Positions 30,437 through 42,338 of a stretch of 64,000 nucleotides of DNA are shown here, one piece after another. The position numbers and the translations under genes were made by a program. This DNA is from Micromussa lordhowensis. Taxonomy: Eukaryota; Cnidaria; Anthozoa; Scleractinia; Lobophylliidae. The notes beneath the pieces were generated by a model, which saw only the letters and a program-made list of their open reading frames with translations, was not told the DNA's origin and made no database searches. Location: the NCBI GenBank assembly GCA_964020085.1, contig OZ026600.1, positions 37,787,419 through 37,851,418 on the forward strand, given 5' to 3'. The first letter of the stretch is position 1; the number at the start of each line of letters is the position of its first letter.

Positions 30437-33400
30437 TTGACTATTAATGCGAGGGGTTTGGGGAGTCCCCTTAATAATAACCTCCTCTTTGATCTCATTG
30501 AGAAATCTGCATGTGATATTTGTTTCGTTCAGGAAACTTTAGTTAGTTCTGAGGCAAAGATCAAAGTTCTTTCCCGTAGATGGCTGGGCCGTAGTTATTG
30601 GTCCCCCTCAATTGGCAAACAGGGAGGTGTTGCCGTTTTAATATCTCCCAAGTGCTCCGATGAAGTAGTGTCTTGGAAAAAGGACTCTAATGGGCGTATA
30701 ATTAGTATTCTGGTTAGAATCGACGGTGTAGATCTTAACTTCGTCAATATTTATGCTCCCACCAATCGTACTGATCGAAAATTGTTTTACGAATCCCTTC
30801 ATGAATACTTTGTTCCTGCGTCCGCTCTCGTGATCGGTGGCGATTTCAATTGTTATGAAAATGCACTCGATAAATTTGGCGGGAATGTTTCAGTCGGTGG
30901 TGAATGTAAATCTCTAAAATCTGATTTTGTTTTGGTTGATGCGTGGCGTAAGTTACACCCTAGCGCGCGCGAATTCACCTGGTTCAACCATGATTATTCA
31001 ATTGCTAGTCGCTTAGACAAGTTCTTTGTCTCAAAGGAGTTGTTTACATCTGATTGCCAATGTGAAATCTCACCTTGTCCGCTATCTGATCACGATTTTG
31101 TTTCTTTTGTTTTTGATATCCCTGACGCCGCTAAACGCGGCCCAGGCGTGTGGAAATTAAATAACTCGCTCCTTGATGACAAAAACTTCTGTGGTATTAT
31201 TCGTAATTTAATTCAAAGTCACGTTTTGTATTTTGCTTCATTTCCGTCTCCTCAAGATTGGTGGGAGTTTTTAAAAGTTTCCATCAAGGAAGAATCGATT
31301 TCGTTTTCCCGCCAAAAGCGCCGGCAATTGTGTCGAGATCGTGTTTTTCTAACGAATAAATTAATTAGTCTTCGTCAACGCCTGGTCAACGGTGACAATT
31401 TCGTTGTTGATTCTATTCAAGATATAGAATGCCGCTTAAAGGTCATCTACACTAAAGAAATCGAAGGAATTTTAGTCCGCAGTCGAGCGGAATGGCTCGA
31501 GGAGGGCGAACGCCCAACTCGTTATTTTTTTCAGCTGCACTCTTCTAATGCGCAGAGAAGCAAAATATCATCGATATATAATTCATCCGGCGTTGAGGTT
31601 TCGTCACAAGATGAAATTGAGCAGGCACATTTTGATTTCTATTCTTCCTTGTTTTCGGAAGAACCGGTTGATATGGTTTTCCAGGATGATCTTTTGTCTT
31701 CACTTTCTCGCCAGCTGTCGCCTCATCAGTCGTCATTGTGCGAGGGGACAATGACGATTGATGAAATTTCCTTTGCAGTTAAGAACATGAATACGAACAA
31801 ATCTCCCGGGCCCGATGGTTTAACCGTTGAATTTTATCGTAAATTTTGGGATATATTAGCTCCTCATTTAGTTCTTGTTTTCAACTCCTGTTTTCAAGCT
31901 GGTGAGATGTGTGAATCCATGAAAACAAGTAATACTCGCGTGATCTATAAAAAGGGGGATCGGAAATCTCTTAAAAATTGGAGACCGATCTCCCTTCTCA
32001 ATGTTGATTACAAAATCTGCTCTAAGGCTATCTCTATTCGCCTTTCTAAAGTCCTGGAATTCATTGTTGATCCTGCCCAAACATGCTCTGTTCCTGGGCG
32101 GAAGATTTCAGCGAATCTTCATACTCTTAGGGATATTTTAGATTACCTTGACCGCACAGGGGAAACTGGTATTTTAGTAAGTCTTGATCAGGAGAAAGCC
32201 TTTGATCGCGTAAACCGTTCTTTTCTACAGAGTTTGCTAACTCGTTTTGGTTTTGGCCCCTCTTTTTGTAACTGGATTAACACGTTTTATAAAGGTGCTA
32301 ATATGCGCGTTATTGTGAATGAATGGCTCACAGAGCCGATCCCTTTGTCTCGCGGCGTTCGCCAGGGGGATTCCCTTTCCCCAATGCTATATATTCTTTG
32401 CGTTGAAACTCTTGCATGTCAAATTCGTTCATGCTCCCAAATTGAAGGCTTTCTCTTACCTGGTGCTAACGGGTCTCAATATAAAGTAAGTATTTATGCT
32501 GATGACACGACTAGTCTAGTCAAATCTGTTTATTCTCTTGCAGCCCTCTTTCGCGTAATCAGCGTGTACGAGAGGGGATCCGGAGCGAAACTCAATGTAT
32601 CCAAAACAGAGGCCATGTGGCTGGGCGCGTGGCGCTCTCGCGCTGACCAGCCGTTTGGCCTCACATGGGTAACAAAAATGAAAATTCTAGGGGTTGTTTT
32701 CGGACAGAACGCAGAGTCTGACAATTGGCGGCCAAAGCTTAAGAAGTTAGAAAATCATCTTAATTTTTGGAAATCTCGTTCTTTATCCCTGGTGGGCAAG
32801 TCCCTGATTGTGAATACAATAGGAATTAGCAAACTCCTGTATCTAGCTACTATTCTTCCTGTCCCTCAATGGGTTATTTCGGAGGTAAATAAATTGATTT
32901 GGCCTTTCCTATGGGGTTGCCGAATGGAGACCGTCAGCCGACAGTCGTGTCATCAGCCCTTCCTAAAGGGCGGTCTAGGCATCATTAACTTTAAGATCAA
33001 GGCAGATGCCTTAAAGTTAGCATCCGTAGTTTCTAATTGCTCAAATGCCGATTCAAAGTCTTTTTATCTCATTAAGTATTTTTTCGGGGCTAAGCTATCT
33101 CCAATTCGACCGGAGTGGCGTTTCCTTCGGGATAACTCCTCTCCGAGTGCTCAACTTCTAACACCCTTTTATTCGAATTGCCTTTCTGTTTTGAGCAGTC
33201 TCCGCAAGATCTTGTCTTGCCAAGACTGGCGCAATTTTGCTTTTACTTCAAAGAAATGTTATTACACTCTACTTAAGGAAAAGTCATCCTCACCCGTTAT
33301 TCACCGACATTGGGTCTCGTTTTTAACTATTGGTTTTGACCTGGATCGGCATTGGTCACTTGTTCGTGATGAGTTTTGTGAGAATTTCAAAAATGATTTA

Positions 33401-33886
33401 CTTTGGTTAATTGTATTACGCGCGGTTAAGGTTCGCGATGCATTGAAAAATTGGGGCTACATTAACTCCGATTGCTGTGCGTCGTGCTCTCGAAAGGAAA
33501 CAATCGACCACTGTTTCCTTAATTGCTCCCGCGTGAAGGCCGTTTGGTCACACTTCTCGCCTTTATTGTCTTCTCTTCTTGGTGTGACATTTTTACCTAA
33601 CTGCATTTCCGTCTTCTTTTTCCAATGGCCCCGTGCAGACGTTAAGAGTGCACGCTTGGCCAGATTTCTGATTAAAACAACTCTTTACGGAATTTGGAAA
33701 TTCCGAAATAAAGCCACTTTTCATAATGGTCACGAGGATTCCCAGGCTATTATTCGTTACATTAAAACAGATATTCGGAAAAGAATTTCTTTAGATCACT
33801 TTCGCTTGTCGCAGTCCGATTTTGCATCCGCCTGGGAATCTACACTTTGTAAAGTTGCCGACTCTTCTTTTCATGTTCTTCTCTAG
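30437..33886 (+). CDS. LINE-A ORF2 endonuclease-reverse transcriptase, copy 3
   Basis: 1149 residues, intact, all APE and RT motifs kept. Substitutions against copy 1 include NHD for NHN, PAQT for PDQT, ISAN for ISSN, ETG for EAG, SRADQ for SCPDQ, VNK for VNN. Here a one-base difference in the ORF1-ORF2 spacer puts ORF2 in the +1 phase to ORF1, and a TAG at 30380-30382 closes the frame upstream. No ATG lies between that stop and the APE core, so this copy rules out a simple frameshift fusion and favours non-AUG start or coupled initiation. Confidence 0.92.
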   Translation: MTINARGLGSPLNNNLLFDLIEKSACDICFVQETLVSSEAKIKVLSRRWLGRSYWSPSIGKQGGVAVLISPKCSDEVVSWKKDSNGRIISILVRIDGVDLNFVNIYAPTNRTDRKLFYESLHEYFVPASALVIGGDFNCYENALDKFGGNVSVGGECKSLKSDFVLVDAWRKLHPSAREFTWFNHDYSIASRLDKFFVSKELFTSDCQCEISPCPLSDHDFVSFVFDIPDAAKRGPGVWKLNNSLLDDKNFCGIIRNLIQSHVLYFASFPSPQDWWEFLKVSIKEESISFSRQKRRQLCRDRVFLTNKLISLRQRLVNGDNFVVDSIQDIECRLKVIYTKEIEGILVRSRAEWLEEGERPTRYFFQLHSSNAQRSKISSIYNSSGVEVSSQDEIEQAHFDFYSSLFSEEPVDMVFQDDLLSSLSRQLSPHQSSLCEGTMTIDEISFAVKNMNTNKSPGPDGLTVEFYRKFWDILAPHLVLVFNSCFQAGEMCESMKTSNTRVIYKKGDRKSLKNWRPISLLNVDYKICSKAISIRLSKVLEFIVDPAQTCSVPGRKISANLHTLRDILDYLDRTGETGILVSLDQEKAFDRVNRSFLQSLLTRFGFGPSFCNWINTFYKGANMRVIVNEWLTEPIPLSRGVRQGDSLSPMLYILCVETLACQIRSCSQIEGFLLPGANGSQYKVSIYADDTTSLVKSVYSLAALFRVISVYERGSGAKLNVSKTEAMWLGAWRSRADQPFGLTWVTKMKILGVVFGQNAESDNWRPKLKKLENHLNFWKSRSLSLVGKSLIVNTIGISKLLYLATILPVPQWVISEVNKLIWPFLWGCRMETVSRQSCHQPFLKGGLGIINFKIKADALKLASVVSNCSNADSKSFYLIKYFFGAKLSPIRPEWRFLRDNSSPSAQLLTPFYSNCLSVLSSLRKILSCQDWRNFAFTSKKCYYTLLKEKSSSPVIHRHWVSFLTIGFDLDRHWSLVRDEFCENFKNDLLWLIVLRAVKVRDALKNWGYINSDCCASCSRKETIDHCFLNCSRVKAVWSHFSPLLSSLLGVTFLPNCISVFFFQWPRADVKSARLARFLIKTTLYGIWKFRNKATFHNGHEDSQAIIRYIKTDIRKRISLDHFRLSQSDFASAWESTLCKVADSSFHVLL

Positions 33887-34064
33887 TGTAGTCAATTTTA
33901 TAGTTGGACATAGACATTCTTGAACAGTGTGAAGCTGAAGTAATACTCTAGGTTTCTATTTTAATACGGAATTTCTATGTGAGGGGCCAGGCCCATGTGC
34001 TTTGCACTTTTTATTATGTACATTAGTGGTTTATTGTGAATAAACTCATTTCAAAAGCTAAAAA

Positions 34065-34111
34065 TCAGACTTTTAATCTGAGGGTCATGGGTTCAAGTCC
34101 CATATCGGGCG
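34065..34111 (+). pseudogene. tRNA-Lys 3' half after LINE-A copy 3
   Basis: tRNA-Lys positions 27-73 follow the A5 tail of LINE-A copy 3. Confidence 0.93.
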
Positions 34112-34210
34112 CGCTGACTGTTTTTTTCACAATATTTGACTTGTTCTCTTTTCGTGTTGAAGCTGTAAATCGGGATCAGTGGAGGAATGCAATTTGAACG
34201 TAGAACTAGA

Positions 34211-35175
34211 TGAAGGGTATTGGTGCAAAAAGGGCGTACATCGCGTTTTTAGCCGTAAGTCACCAGCACGTTTTAAAGAACCAAAATGTGCTCTGATGTT
34301 CGAGCGAGGATATACTCATGTTATCGTTGTTTGAAGTCAGGTCGATCCAGGCAGCAAAGTCCAAGAGCAGTTCTTGCCCAAGAAAAAATGCTTCTCGTGA
34401 GTTGTGGCTCATTTGCCAAGCGTTGCTGGTGTCAAAGTTTGGAAAGCGAGAACTGGTTTTAGACTTATAAAATGTCTTGTTTCAATCGGAATGTGGTTGT
34501 GTACGCACAAGGCGAAAGGACCCTTCCCAGCTTGCATAGCGGTCGCGCTCAGTGGACGTTTCATTGGTTCGGTGGCCTGGTAAACAGCAACATACCGTAA
34601 GAGGAAGTGGATTTTTGGAAGTTATTGACACAGGGATTCACACAGATAATGGACAACAAGTAGCAATCGATTATAACATAAATTTTATTTCAAATCGGCA
34701 TGATTTGCAGTGTTTCGAACTTCTGGGATCAGGGGACAGAACCCTAACCTTGAAGGCTTCACGAAGTCAACATTTTGCTCTGCCGTAAGTCAAAAGAGCA
34801 TCTCTGCGATCGCTTATTGTCGTAGACTGCGAGCGGTCTCTCTTTTGCTCGAAAATTCGTAGAGAAAAAGGGAAGGAAGAACGGAAATCAACATGAGCGT
34901 GCGAGCGTGATATGGGAAGCCGCGAGCCGTAAGTAGCGCAGGTGTCGGACACGGCTCGCGGCTTTTATGAAACAAAAGGTTTCTTTCGTTTTTCAAAGAC
35001 TGAGTTTTTTTGCATACGTTATTTCTCGAAAACGAAGCGCAAACCAACAAAATCAATTACGGAACAATGTCTTTCATGTCAACACAAGTCAGTCTGCCAA
35101 AAATTAGCTTGATCCTGCAGAAAATGAAAATCCGCTAAAAAAGCGATATACGCCCTTTTTGCACGAAGCCCTTCA
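34211..35175. mobile_element. Inverted-repeat element (MITE-like), type B
   Basis: 965-bp copy. Its left terminus reads tacatcgcgtttt; the cgcg variant is shared only with the next unit, a sign of exchange between neighbours. Confidence 0.75.
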
Positions 35176-35486
35176 AATGTTTCGATCTTTCTTGTAGCCT
35201 GGGTACACCTGCCTAAGACGCAGCATTTTATATAGGAAGCTGAAAAGCTTACTGCCTATTCAGTACCTCAAGTATGTGTCTATAAAATAAAATACTATAC
35301 ACTGGCCGCAATAGGATATAAAAGACTGCAGTTTAGAATGGCGACATGTCGGCACTGTGTTCAGGAATGACAATCACTAGCATTGGAATTGTTTCATCAT
35401 TCCAAAATGTTTTATCACTAATTGATGTTTGGTTTGGTGGGTTTTGATGGAGGAAAAACAAGAAAGTATAAGGAAAGGAAAAGATT

Positions 35487-35558
35487 CTCCCCGGCGGGGA
35501 ATCGAACCCCGGTCTCCCGCGTGACAGGCGGGGATACTCACCACTATACTACCGAGGA
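35487..35558 (-). tRNA. tRNA-Asp(GTC)
   Basis: Intact 72-nt gene, same sequence as its array relatives. Confidence 0.97.
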
Positions 35559-36070
35559 CTCGATGTTGTGTATTAAACATTTGAGATGGAAATCAACATT
35601 GCTTCATTACCTTCTGGAAAGTGGGTGTGAAACAATACAGCTTTTCTGGTTGGGCAGTTTTCACTTGAGTGTCGAAAGTAATTGGCATTTTCTGGGGCTG
35701 TGCATAATGACGTTAAGCGATTGGCTAAAAAAACTCGCGTCACTTTGTTATCCAATCAGATGTAAAACCCAAAGCAATCGTGACTTGCTTGCACACGTTT
35801 GCCCGCGCTTTGCGTCAGCTAAATGTATTTGCTTTGTATTTTGATTGGTTGACTGGATTGACTATGGTCTTTGTGATGGGCCAGAAGATTGTGTTTGCTT
35901 TTTGTTTTATGACACAAACAATGTCACCGACAGTTGAAAACTGGTGATGTCTATAACCTTATCATTGTCTCCGTAAAATATGAAAATGTCACTGCCGGCT
36001 AAAGTAAAGTCTTCAGACATCGAAGAAAGGACAAGTGTTGTTTTTCATGTTATCTTCACAAATCAAGTGA

Positions 36071-36143
36071 GCCCGGTTAGCTCAGTCGGTAGAGCATCAG
36101 ACTTTTAATCTGAGGGTCATGGGTTCAAGTCCCATATCGGGCG
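36071..36143 (+). tRNA. tRNA-Lys(TTT), intact
   Basis: 73-nt intact gene; first of five consecutive uninterrupted 2032-bp units. Confidence 0.97.
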
Positions 36144-36242
36144 CGCTGACTGTTTTTTTCACAATATTTGACTTGTTCTCTTTTCGTGTTGAAGCTGTAA
36201 ATCGGGATCAGTGGAGGAGTGCAATTTGAACGTAGAACTAGA

Positions 36243-37207
36243 TGAAGGGTATTGGTGCAAAAAGGGCGTATATCGCGTTTTTAGCCGTAAGTCACCAGCA
36301 CGTTTTAAAGAACCAAAATGTGCTCTGATGTTCGAGCGAGGATATACTCATGTTATCGTTGTTTGAAGTCAGGTCGATCCAGGCAGCAAAGTCCAAGAGC
36401 AGTTCTTGCCCAAGAAAAAATGCTTCTCGTGAGTTGTGGCTCATTTGCCAAGCGTTGCTGGTGTCAAAGTTTGGAAAGCGAGAACTGGTTTTAGACTTAT
36501 AAAATGTCTTGTTTCAATCGGAATGTGGTTGTGTACGCACAAGGCGAAAGGACCCTTCCCAGCTTGCATAGCGGTCGCGCTCAGTGGACGTTTCATTGGT
36601 TCGGTGGCCTGGTAAACAGCAACATACCGTAAGAGGAAGTGGATTTTTGGAAGTTATTGACACAGGGATTCACACAGATAATGGACAACAAGTAGCAATC
36701 GATTATAACATAAATTTTATTTCAAATCGGCATGATTTGCAGTGTTTCGAACTTCTGGGATCAGGGGACAGAACCCTAACCTTGAAGGCTTCACGAAGTC
36801 AACATTTTGCTCTGCCGTAAGTCAAAAGAGCATCTCTGCGATCGCTTATTGTCGTAGACTGCGAGCGGTCTCTCTTTTGCTCGAAAATTCGTAGAGAAAA
36901 AGGGAAGGAAGAACGGAAATCAACATGAGCGTGCGAGCGTGATATGGGAAGCCGCGAGCCGTAAGTAGCGCAGGTGTCGGACACGGCTCGCGGCTTTTAT
37001 GAAACAAAAGGTTTCTTTCGTTTTTCAAAGACTGAGTTTTTTTGCATACGTTATTTCTCGAAAACGAAGCGCAAACCAACAAAATCAATTACGGAACAAT
37101 GTTTTTCATGTCAACACAAGTCAGTCTGCCAAAAATTAGCTTGATCCTGCAGAAAATGAAAATCCGCTAAAAAAGCGATATACGCCCTTTTTGCACGAAG
37201 CCCTTCA
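36243..37207. mobile_element. Inverted-repeat element (MITE-like), type B
   Basis: 965-bp reference copy. Ends TGAAGGG/CCCTTCA; ~40 bp inverted termini differ only around positions 8-12. A 12-bp perfect stem (GCCGCGAGCCGT at 36951-36962 with its complement at 36983-36994, 20-nt loop) lies inside. Shares the cgcg variant with the unit before. Confidence 0.78.
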
Positions 37208-37518
37208 AATGTTTCGATCTTTCTTGTAGCCTGGGTACACCTGCCTAAGACGCAGCATTTTATATAGGAAGCTGAAAAGCTTACTGCCTATTCAGTACCT
37301 CAAGTATGTGTCTATAAAATAAAATACTATACACTGGCCGCAATAGGATATAAAAGACTGCAGTTTAGAATGGCGACATGTCGGCACTGTGTTCAGGAAT
37401 GACAATCACTAGCATTGGAATTGTTTCATCATTCCAAAATGTTTTATCACTAATTGATGTTTGGTTTGGTGGGTTTTGATGGAGGAAAAACAAGAAAGTA
37501 TAAGGAAAGGAAAAGATT

Positions 37519-37590
37519 CTCCCCGGCGGGGAATCGAACCCCGGTCTCCCGCGTGACAGGCGGGGATACTCACCACTATACTACCGAGGA
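37519..37590 (-). tRNA. tRNA-Asp(GTC)
   Basis: Intact 72-nt gene; 512 bp separate its 5' end from the divergent tRNA-Lys at 38103. Confidence 0.97.
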
Positions 37591-38102
37591 CTCGATGTTG
37601 TGTATTAAACATTTGAGATGGAAATCAACATTGCTTCATTACCTTCTGGAAAGTGGGTGTGAAACAATACAGCTTTTCTGGTTGGGCAGTTTTCACTTGA
37701 GTGTCGAAAGTAATTGGCATTTTCTGGGGCTGTGCATAATGACGTTAAGCGATTGGCTAAAAAAACTCGCGTCACTTTGTTATCCAATCAGATGTAAAAC
37801 CCAAAGCAATCGTGACTTGCTTGCACACGTTTGCCCGCGCTTTGCGTCAGCTAAATGTATTTGCTTTGTATTTTGATTGGTTGACTGGATTGACTATGGT
37901 CTTTGTGATGGGCCAGAAGATTGTGTTTGCTTTTTGTTTTATGACACAAACAATGTCACCGACAGTTGAAAACTGGTGATGTCTATAACCTTATCATTGT
38001 CTCCGTAAAATATGAAAATGTCACTGCCGGCTAAAGTAAAGTCTTCAGACATCGAAGAAAGGACAAGTGTTGTTTTTCATGTTATCTTCACAAATCAAGT
38101 GA

Positions 38103-38175
38103 GCCCGGTTAGCTCAGTCGGTAGAGCATCAGACTTTTAATCTGAGGGTCATGGGTTCAAGTCCCATATCGGGCG
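38103..38175 (+). tRNA. tRNA-Lys(TTT), intact
   Basis: 73-nt intact gene in a 2032-bp unit. Confidence 0.97.
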
Positions 38176-38274
38176 CGCTGACTGTTTTTTTCACAATATT
38201 TGACTTGTTCTCTTTTCGTGTTGAAGCTGTAAATCGGGATCAGTGGAGGAGTGCAATTTGAACGTAGAACTAGA

Positions 38275-39239
38275 TGAAGGGTATTGGTGCAAAAAGGGCG
38301 TATATCGCTTTTTTAGCCGTAAGTCACCAGCACGTTTTAAAGAACCAAAATGTGCTCTGATGTTCGAGCGAGGATATACTCATGTTATCGTTGTTTGAAG
38401 TCAGGTCGATCCAGGCAGCAAAGTCCAAGAGCAGTTCTTGCCCAAGAAAAAATGCTTCTCGTGAGTTGTGGCTCATTTGCCAAGCGTTGCTGGTGTCAAA
38501 GTTTGGAAAGCGAGAACTGGTTTTAGACTTATAAAATGTCTTGTTTCAATCGGAATGTGGTTGTGTACGCACAAGGCGAAAGGACCCTTCCCAGCTTGCA
38601 TAGCGGTCGCGCTCAGTGGACGTTTCATTGGTTCGGTGGCCTGGTAAACAGCAACATACCGTAAGAGGAAGTGGATTTTTGGAAGTTATTGACACAGGGA
38701 TTCACACAGATAATGGACAACAAGTAGCAATCGATTATAACATAAATTTTATTTCAAATCGGCATGATTTGCAGTGTTTCGAACTTCTGGGATCAGGGGA
38801 CAGAACCCTAACCTTGAAGGCTTCACGAAGTCAACATTTTGCTCTGCCGTAAGTCAAAAGAGCATCTCTGCGATCGCTTATTGTCGTAGACTGCGAGCGG
38901 TCTCTCTTTTGCTCGAAAATTCGTAGAGAAAAAGGGAAGGAAGAACGGAAATCAACATGAGCGTGCGAGCGTGATATGGGAAGCCGCGAGCCGTAAGTAG
39001 CGCAGGTGTCGGACACGGCTCGCGGCTTTTATGAAACAAAAGGTTTCTTTCGTTTTTCAAAGACTGAGTTTTTTTGCATACGTTATTTCTCGAAAACGAA
39101 GCGCAAACCAACAAAATCAATTACGGAACAATGTTTTTCATGTCAACACAAGTCAGTCTGCCAAAAATTAGCTTGATCCTGCAGAAAATGAAAATCCGCT
39201 AAAAAAGCGATATACGCCCTTTTTGCACGAAGCCCTTCA
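38275..39239. mobile_element. Inverted-repeat element (MITE-like), type B
   Basis: 965-bp copy, standard left terminus (tatatcgctttttt). Confidence 0.75.
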
Positions 39240-39550
39240 AATGTTTCGATCTTTCTTGTAGCCTGGGTACACCTGCCTAAGACGCAGCATTTTATATAGG
39301 AAGCTGAAAAGCTTACTGCCTATTCAGTACCTCAAGTATGTGTCTATAAAATAAAATACTATACACTGGCCGCAATAGGATATAAAAGACTGCAGTTTAG
39401 AATGGCGACATGTCGGCACTGTGTTCAGGAATGACAATCACTAGCATTGGAATTGTTTCATCATTCCAAAATGTTTTATCACTAATTGATGTTTGGTTTG
39501 GTGGGTTTTGATGGAGGAAAAACAAGAAAGTATAAGGAAAGGAAAAGATT

Positions 39551-39622
39551 CTCCCCGGCGGGGAATCGAACCCCGGTCTCCCGCGTGACAGGCGGGGATA
39601 CTCACCACTATACTACCGAGGA
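39551..39622 (-). tRNA. tRNA-Asp(GTC)
   Basis: Intact 72-nt gene. Confidence 0.97.
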
Positions 39623-40134
39623 CTCGATGTTGTGTATTAAACATTTGAGATGGAAATCAACATTGCTTCATTACCTTCTGGAAAGTGGGTGTGAAACAAT
39701 ACAGCTTTTCTGGTTGGGCAGTTTTCACTTGAGTGTCGAAAGTAATTGGCATTTTCTGGGGCTGTGCATAATGACGTTAAGCGATTGGCTAAAAAAACTC
39801 GCGTCACTTTGTTATCCAATCAGATGTAAAACCCAAAGCAATCGTGACTTGCTTGCACACGTTTGCCCGCGCTTTGCGTCAGCTAAATGTATTTGCTTTG
39901 TATTTTGATTGGTTGACTGGATTGACTATGGTCTTTGTGATGGGCCAGAAGATTGTGTTTGCTTTTTGTTTTATGACACAAACAATGTCACCGACAGTTG
40001 AAAACTGGTGATGTCTATAACCTTATCATTGTCTCCGTAAAATATGAAAATGTCACTGCCGGCTAAAGTAAAGTCTTCAGACATCGAAGAAAGGACAAGT
40101 GTTGTTTTTCATGTTATCTTCACAAATCAAGTGA

Positions 40135-40207
40135 GCCCGGTTAGCTCAGTCGGTAGAGCATCAGACTTTTAATCTGAGGGTCATGGGTTCAAGTCCCATA
40201 TCGGGCG
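40135..40207 (+). tRNA. tRNA-Lys(TTT), intact
   Basis: 73-nt intact gene. Confidence 0.97.
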
Positions 40208-40306
40208 CGCTGACTGTTTTTTTCACAATATTTGACTTGTTCTCTTTTCGTGTTGAAGCTGTAAATCGGGATCAGTGGAGGAGTGCAATTTGAACGTAGA
40301 ACTAGA

Positions 40307-41271
40307 TGAAGGGTATTGGTGCAAAAAGGGCGTATATCGCTTTTTTAGCCGTAAGTCACCAGCACGTTTTAAAGAACCAAAATGTGCTCTGATGTTCGAG
40401 CGAGGATATACTCATGTTATCGTTGTTTGAAGTCAGGTCGATCCAGGCAGCAAAGTCCAAGAGCAGTTCTTGCCCAAGAAAAAATGCTTCTCGTGAGTTG
40501 TGGCTCATTTGCCAAGCGTTGCTGGTGTCAAAGTTTGGAAAGCGAGAACTGGTTTTAGACTTATAAAATGTCTTGTTTCAATCGGAATGTGGTTGTGTAC
40601 GCACAAGGCGAAAGGACCCTTCCCAGCTTGCATAGCGGTCGCGCTCAGTGGACGTTTCATTGGTTCGGTGGCCTGGTAAACAGCAACATACCGTAAGAGG
40701 AAGTGGATTTTTGGAAGTTATTGACACAGGGATTCACACAGATAATGGACAACAAGTAGCAATCGATTATAACATAAATTTTATTTCAAATCGGCATGAT
40801 TTGCAGTGTTTCGAACTTCTGGGATCAGGGGACAGAACCCTAACCTTGAAGGCTTCACGAAGTCAACATTTTGCTCTGCCGTAAGTCAAAAGAGCATCTC
40901 TGCGATCGCTTATTGTCGTAGACTGCGAGCGGTCTCTCTTTTGCTCGAAAATTCGTAGAGAAAAAGGGAAGGAAGAACGGAAATCAACATGAGCGTGCGA
41001 GCGTGATATGGGAAGCCGCGAGCCGTAAGTAGCGCAGGTGTCGGACACGGCTCGCGGCTTTTATGAAACAAAAGGTTTCTTTCGTTTTTCAAAGACTGAG
41101 TTTTTTTGCATACGTTATTTCTCGAAAACGAAGCGCAAACCAACAAAATCAATTACGGAACAATGTTTTTCATGTCAACACAAGTCAGTCTGCCAAAAAT
41201 TAGCTTGATCCTGCAGAAAATGAAAATCCGCTAAAAAAGCGATATACGCCCTTTTTGCACGAAGCCCTTCA
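40307..41271. mobile_element. Inverted-repeat element (MITE-like), type B
   Basis: 965-bp copy at the standard offset. Confidence 0.75.
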
Positions 41272-41582
41272 AATGTTTCGATCTTTCTTGTAGCCTGGGT
41301 ACACCTGCCTAAGACGCAGCATTTTATATAGGAAGCTGAAAAGCTTACTGCCTATTCAGTACCTCAAGTATGTGTCTATAAAATAAAATACTATACACTG
41401 GCCGCAATAGGATATAAAAGACTGCAGTTTAGAATGGCGACATGTCGGCACTGTGTTCAGGAATGACAATCACTAGCATTGGAATTGTTTCATCATTCCA
41501 AAATGTTTTATCACTAATTGATGTTTGGTTTGGTGGGTTTTGATGGAGGAAAAACAAGAAAGTATAAGGAAAGGAAAAGATT

Positions 41583-41654
41583 CTCCCCGGCGGGGAATCG
41601 AACCCCGGTCTCCCGCGTGACAGGCGGGGATACTCACCACTATACTACCGAGGA
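41583..41654 (-). tRNA. tRNA-Asp(GTC)
   Basis: Intact 72-nt gene. Confidence 0.97.
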
Positions 41655-42166
41655 CTCGATGTTGTGTATTAAACATTTGAGATGGAAATCAACATTGCTT
41701 CATTACCTTCTGGAAAGTGGGTGTGAAACAATACAGCTTTTCTGGTTGGGCAGTTTTCACTTGAGTGTCGAAAGTAATTGGCATTTTCTGGGGCTGTGCA
41801 TAATGACGTTAAGCGATTGGCTAAAAAAACTCGCGTCACTTTGTTATCCAATCAGATGTAAAACCCAAAGCAATCGTGACTTGCTTGCACACGTTTGCCC
41901 GCGCTTTGCGTCAGCTAAATGTATTTGCTTTGTATTTTGATTGGTTGACTGGATTGACTATGGTCTTTGTGATGGGCCAGAAGATTGTGTTTGCTTTTTG
42001 TTTTATGACACAAACAATGTCACCGACAGTTGAAAACTGGTGATGTCTATAACCTTATCATTGTCTCCGTAAAATATGAAAATGTCACTGCCGGCTAAAG
42101 TAAAGTCTTCAGACATCGAAGAAAGGACAAGTGTTGTTTTTCATGTTATCTTCACAAATCAAGTGA

Positions 42167-42239
42167 GCCCGGTTAGCTCAGTCGGTAGAGCATCAGACTT
42201 TTAATCTGAGGGTCATGGGTTCAAGTCCCATATCGGGCG
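42167..42239 (+). tRNA. tRNA-Lys(TTT), intact
   Basis: 73-nt intact gene. Confidence 0.97.
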
Positions 42240-42338
42240 CGCTGACTGTTTTTTTCACAATATTTGACTTGTTCTCTTTTCGTGTTGAAGCTGTAAATCG
42301 GGATCAGTGGAGGAGTGCAATTTGAACGTAGAACTAGA

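Larger units (their letters stand above)
28408..34064 (+). mobile_element. LINE-A copy 3 (site-specific LINE in tRNA-Lys)
   Basis: 5657 bp, 14 bp shorter than copies 1 and 2: one base less between the ORFs, 12 bp missing in the 3' UTR and a tail of one A less. About a dozen amino-acid changes are spread over both ORFs, with no stop or frameshift. It is a related but distinct lineage of the same family at the same site. Confidence 0.92.

Noticed and set aside
36584..36820. Recurring 78-aa plus-strand ORF and minus-strand 61- and 80-aa ORFs in every unit
   Set aside because: They lie in the non-autonomous inverted-repeat element, match no protein I know, and recur only because the unit is repeated; type A units do not keep the 78-aa frame.
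37349..37356. TATAAAAG box in each unit as the promoter of a hidden gene
   Set aside because: The ATG that follows gives only about ten codons before a stop; no transcript unit could be recognised, so I mention the box but do not call a gene.
37454..37876. 140-aa ORF (and the 67-aa minus-strand ORF) spanning tRNA-Asp in each unit
   Set aside because: The frame runs straight through a tRNA gene and a CCAAT-rich spacer; it is open by chance.
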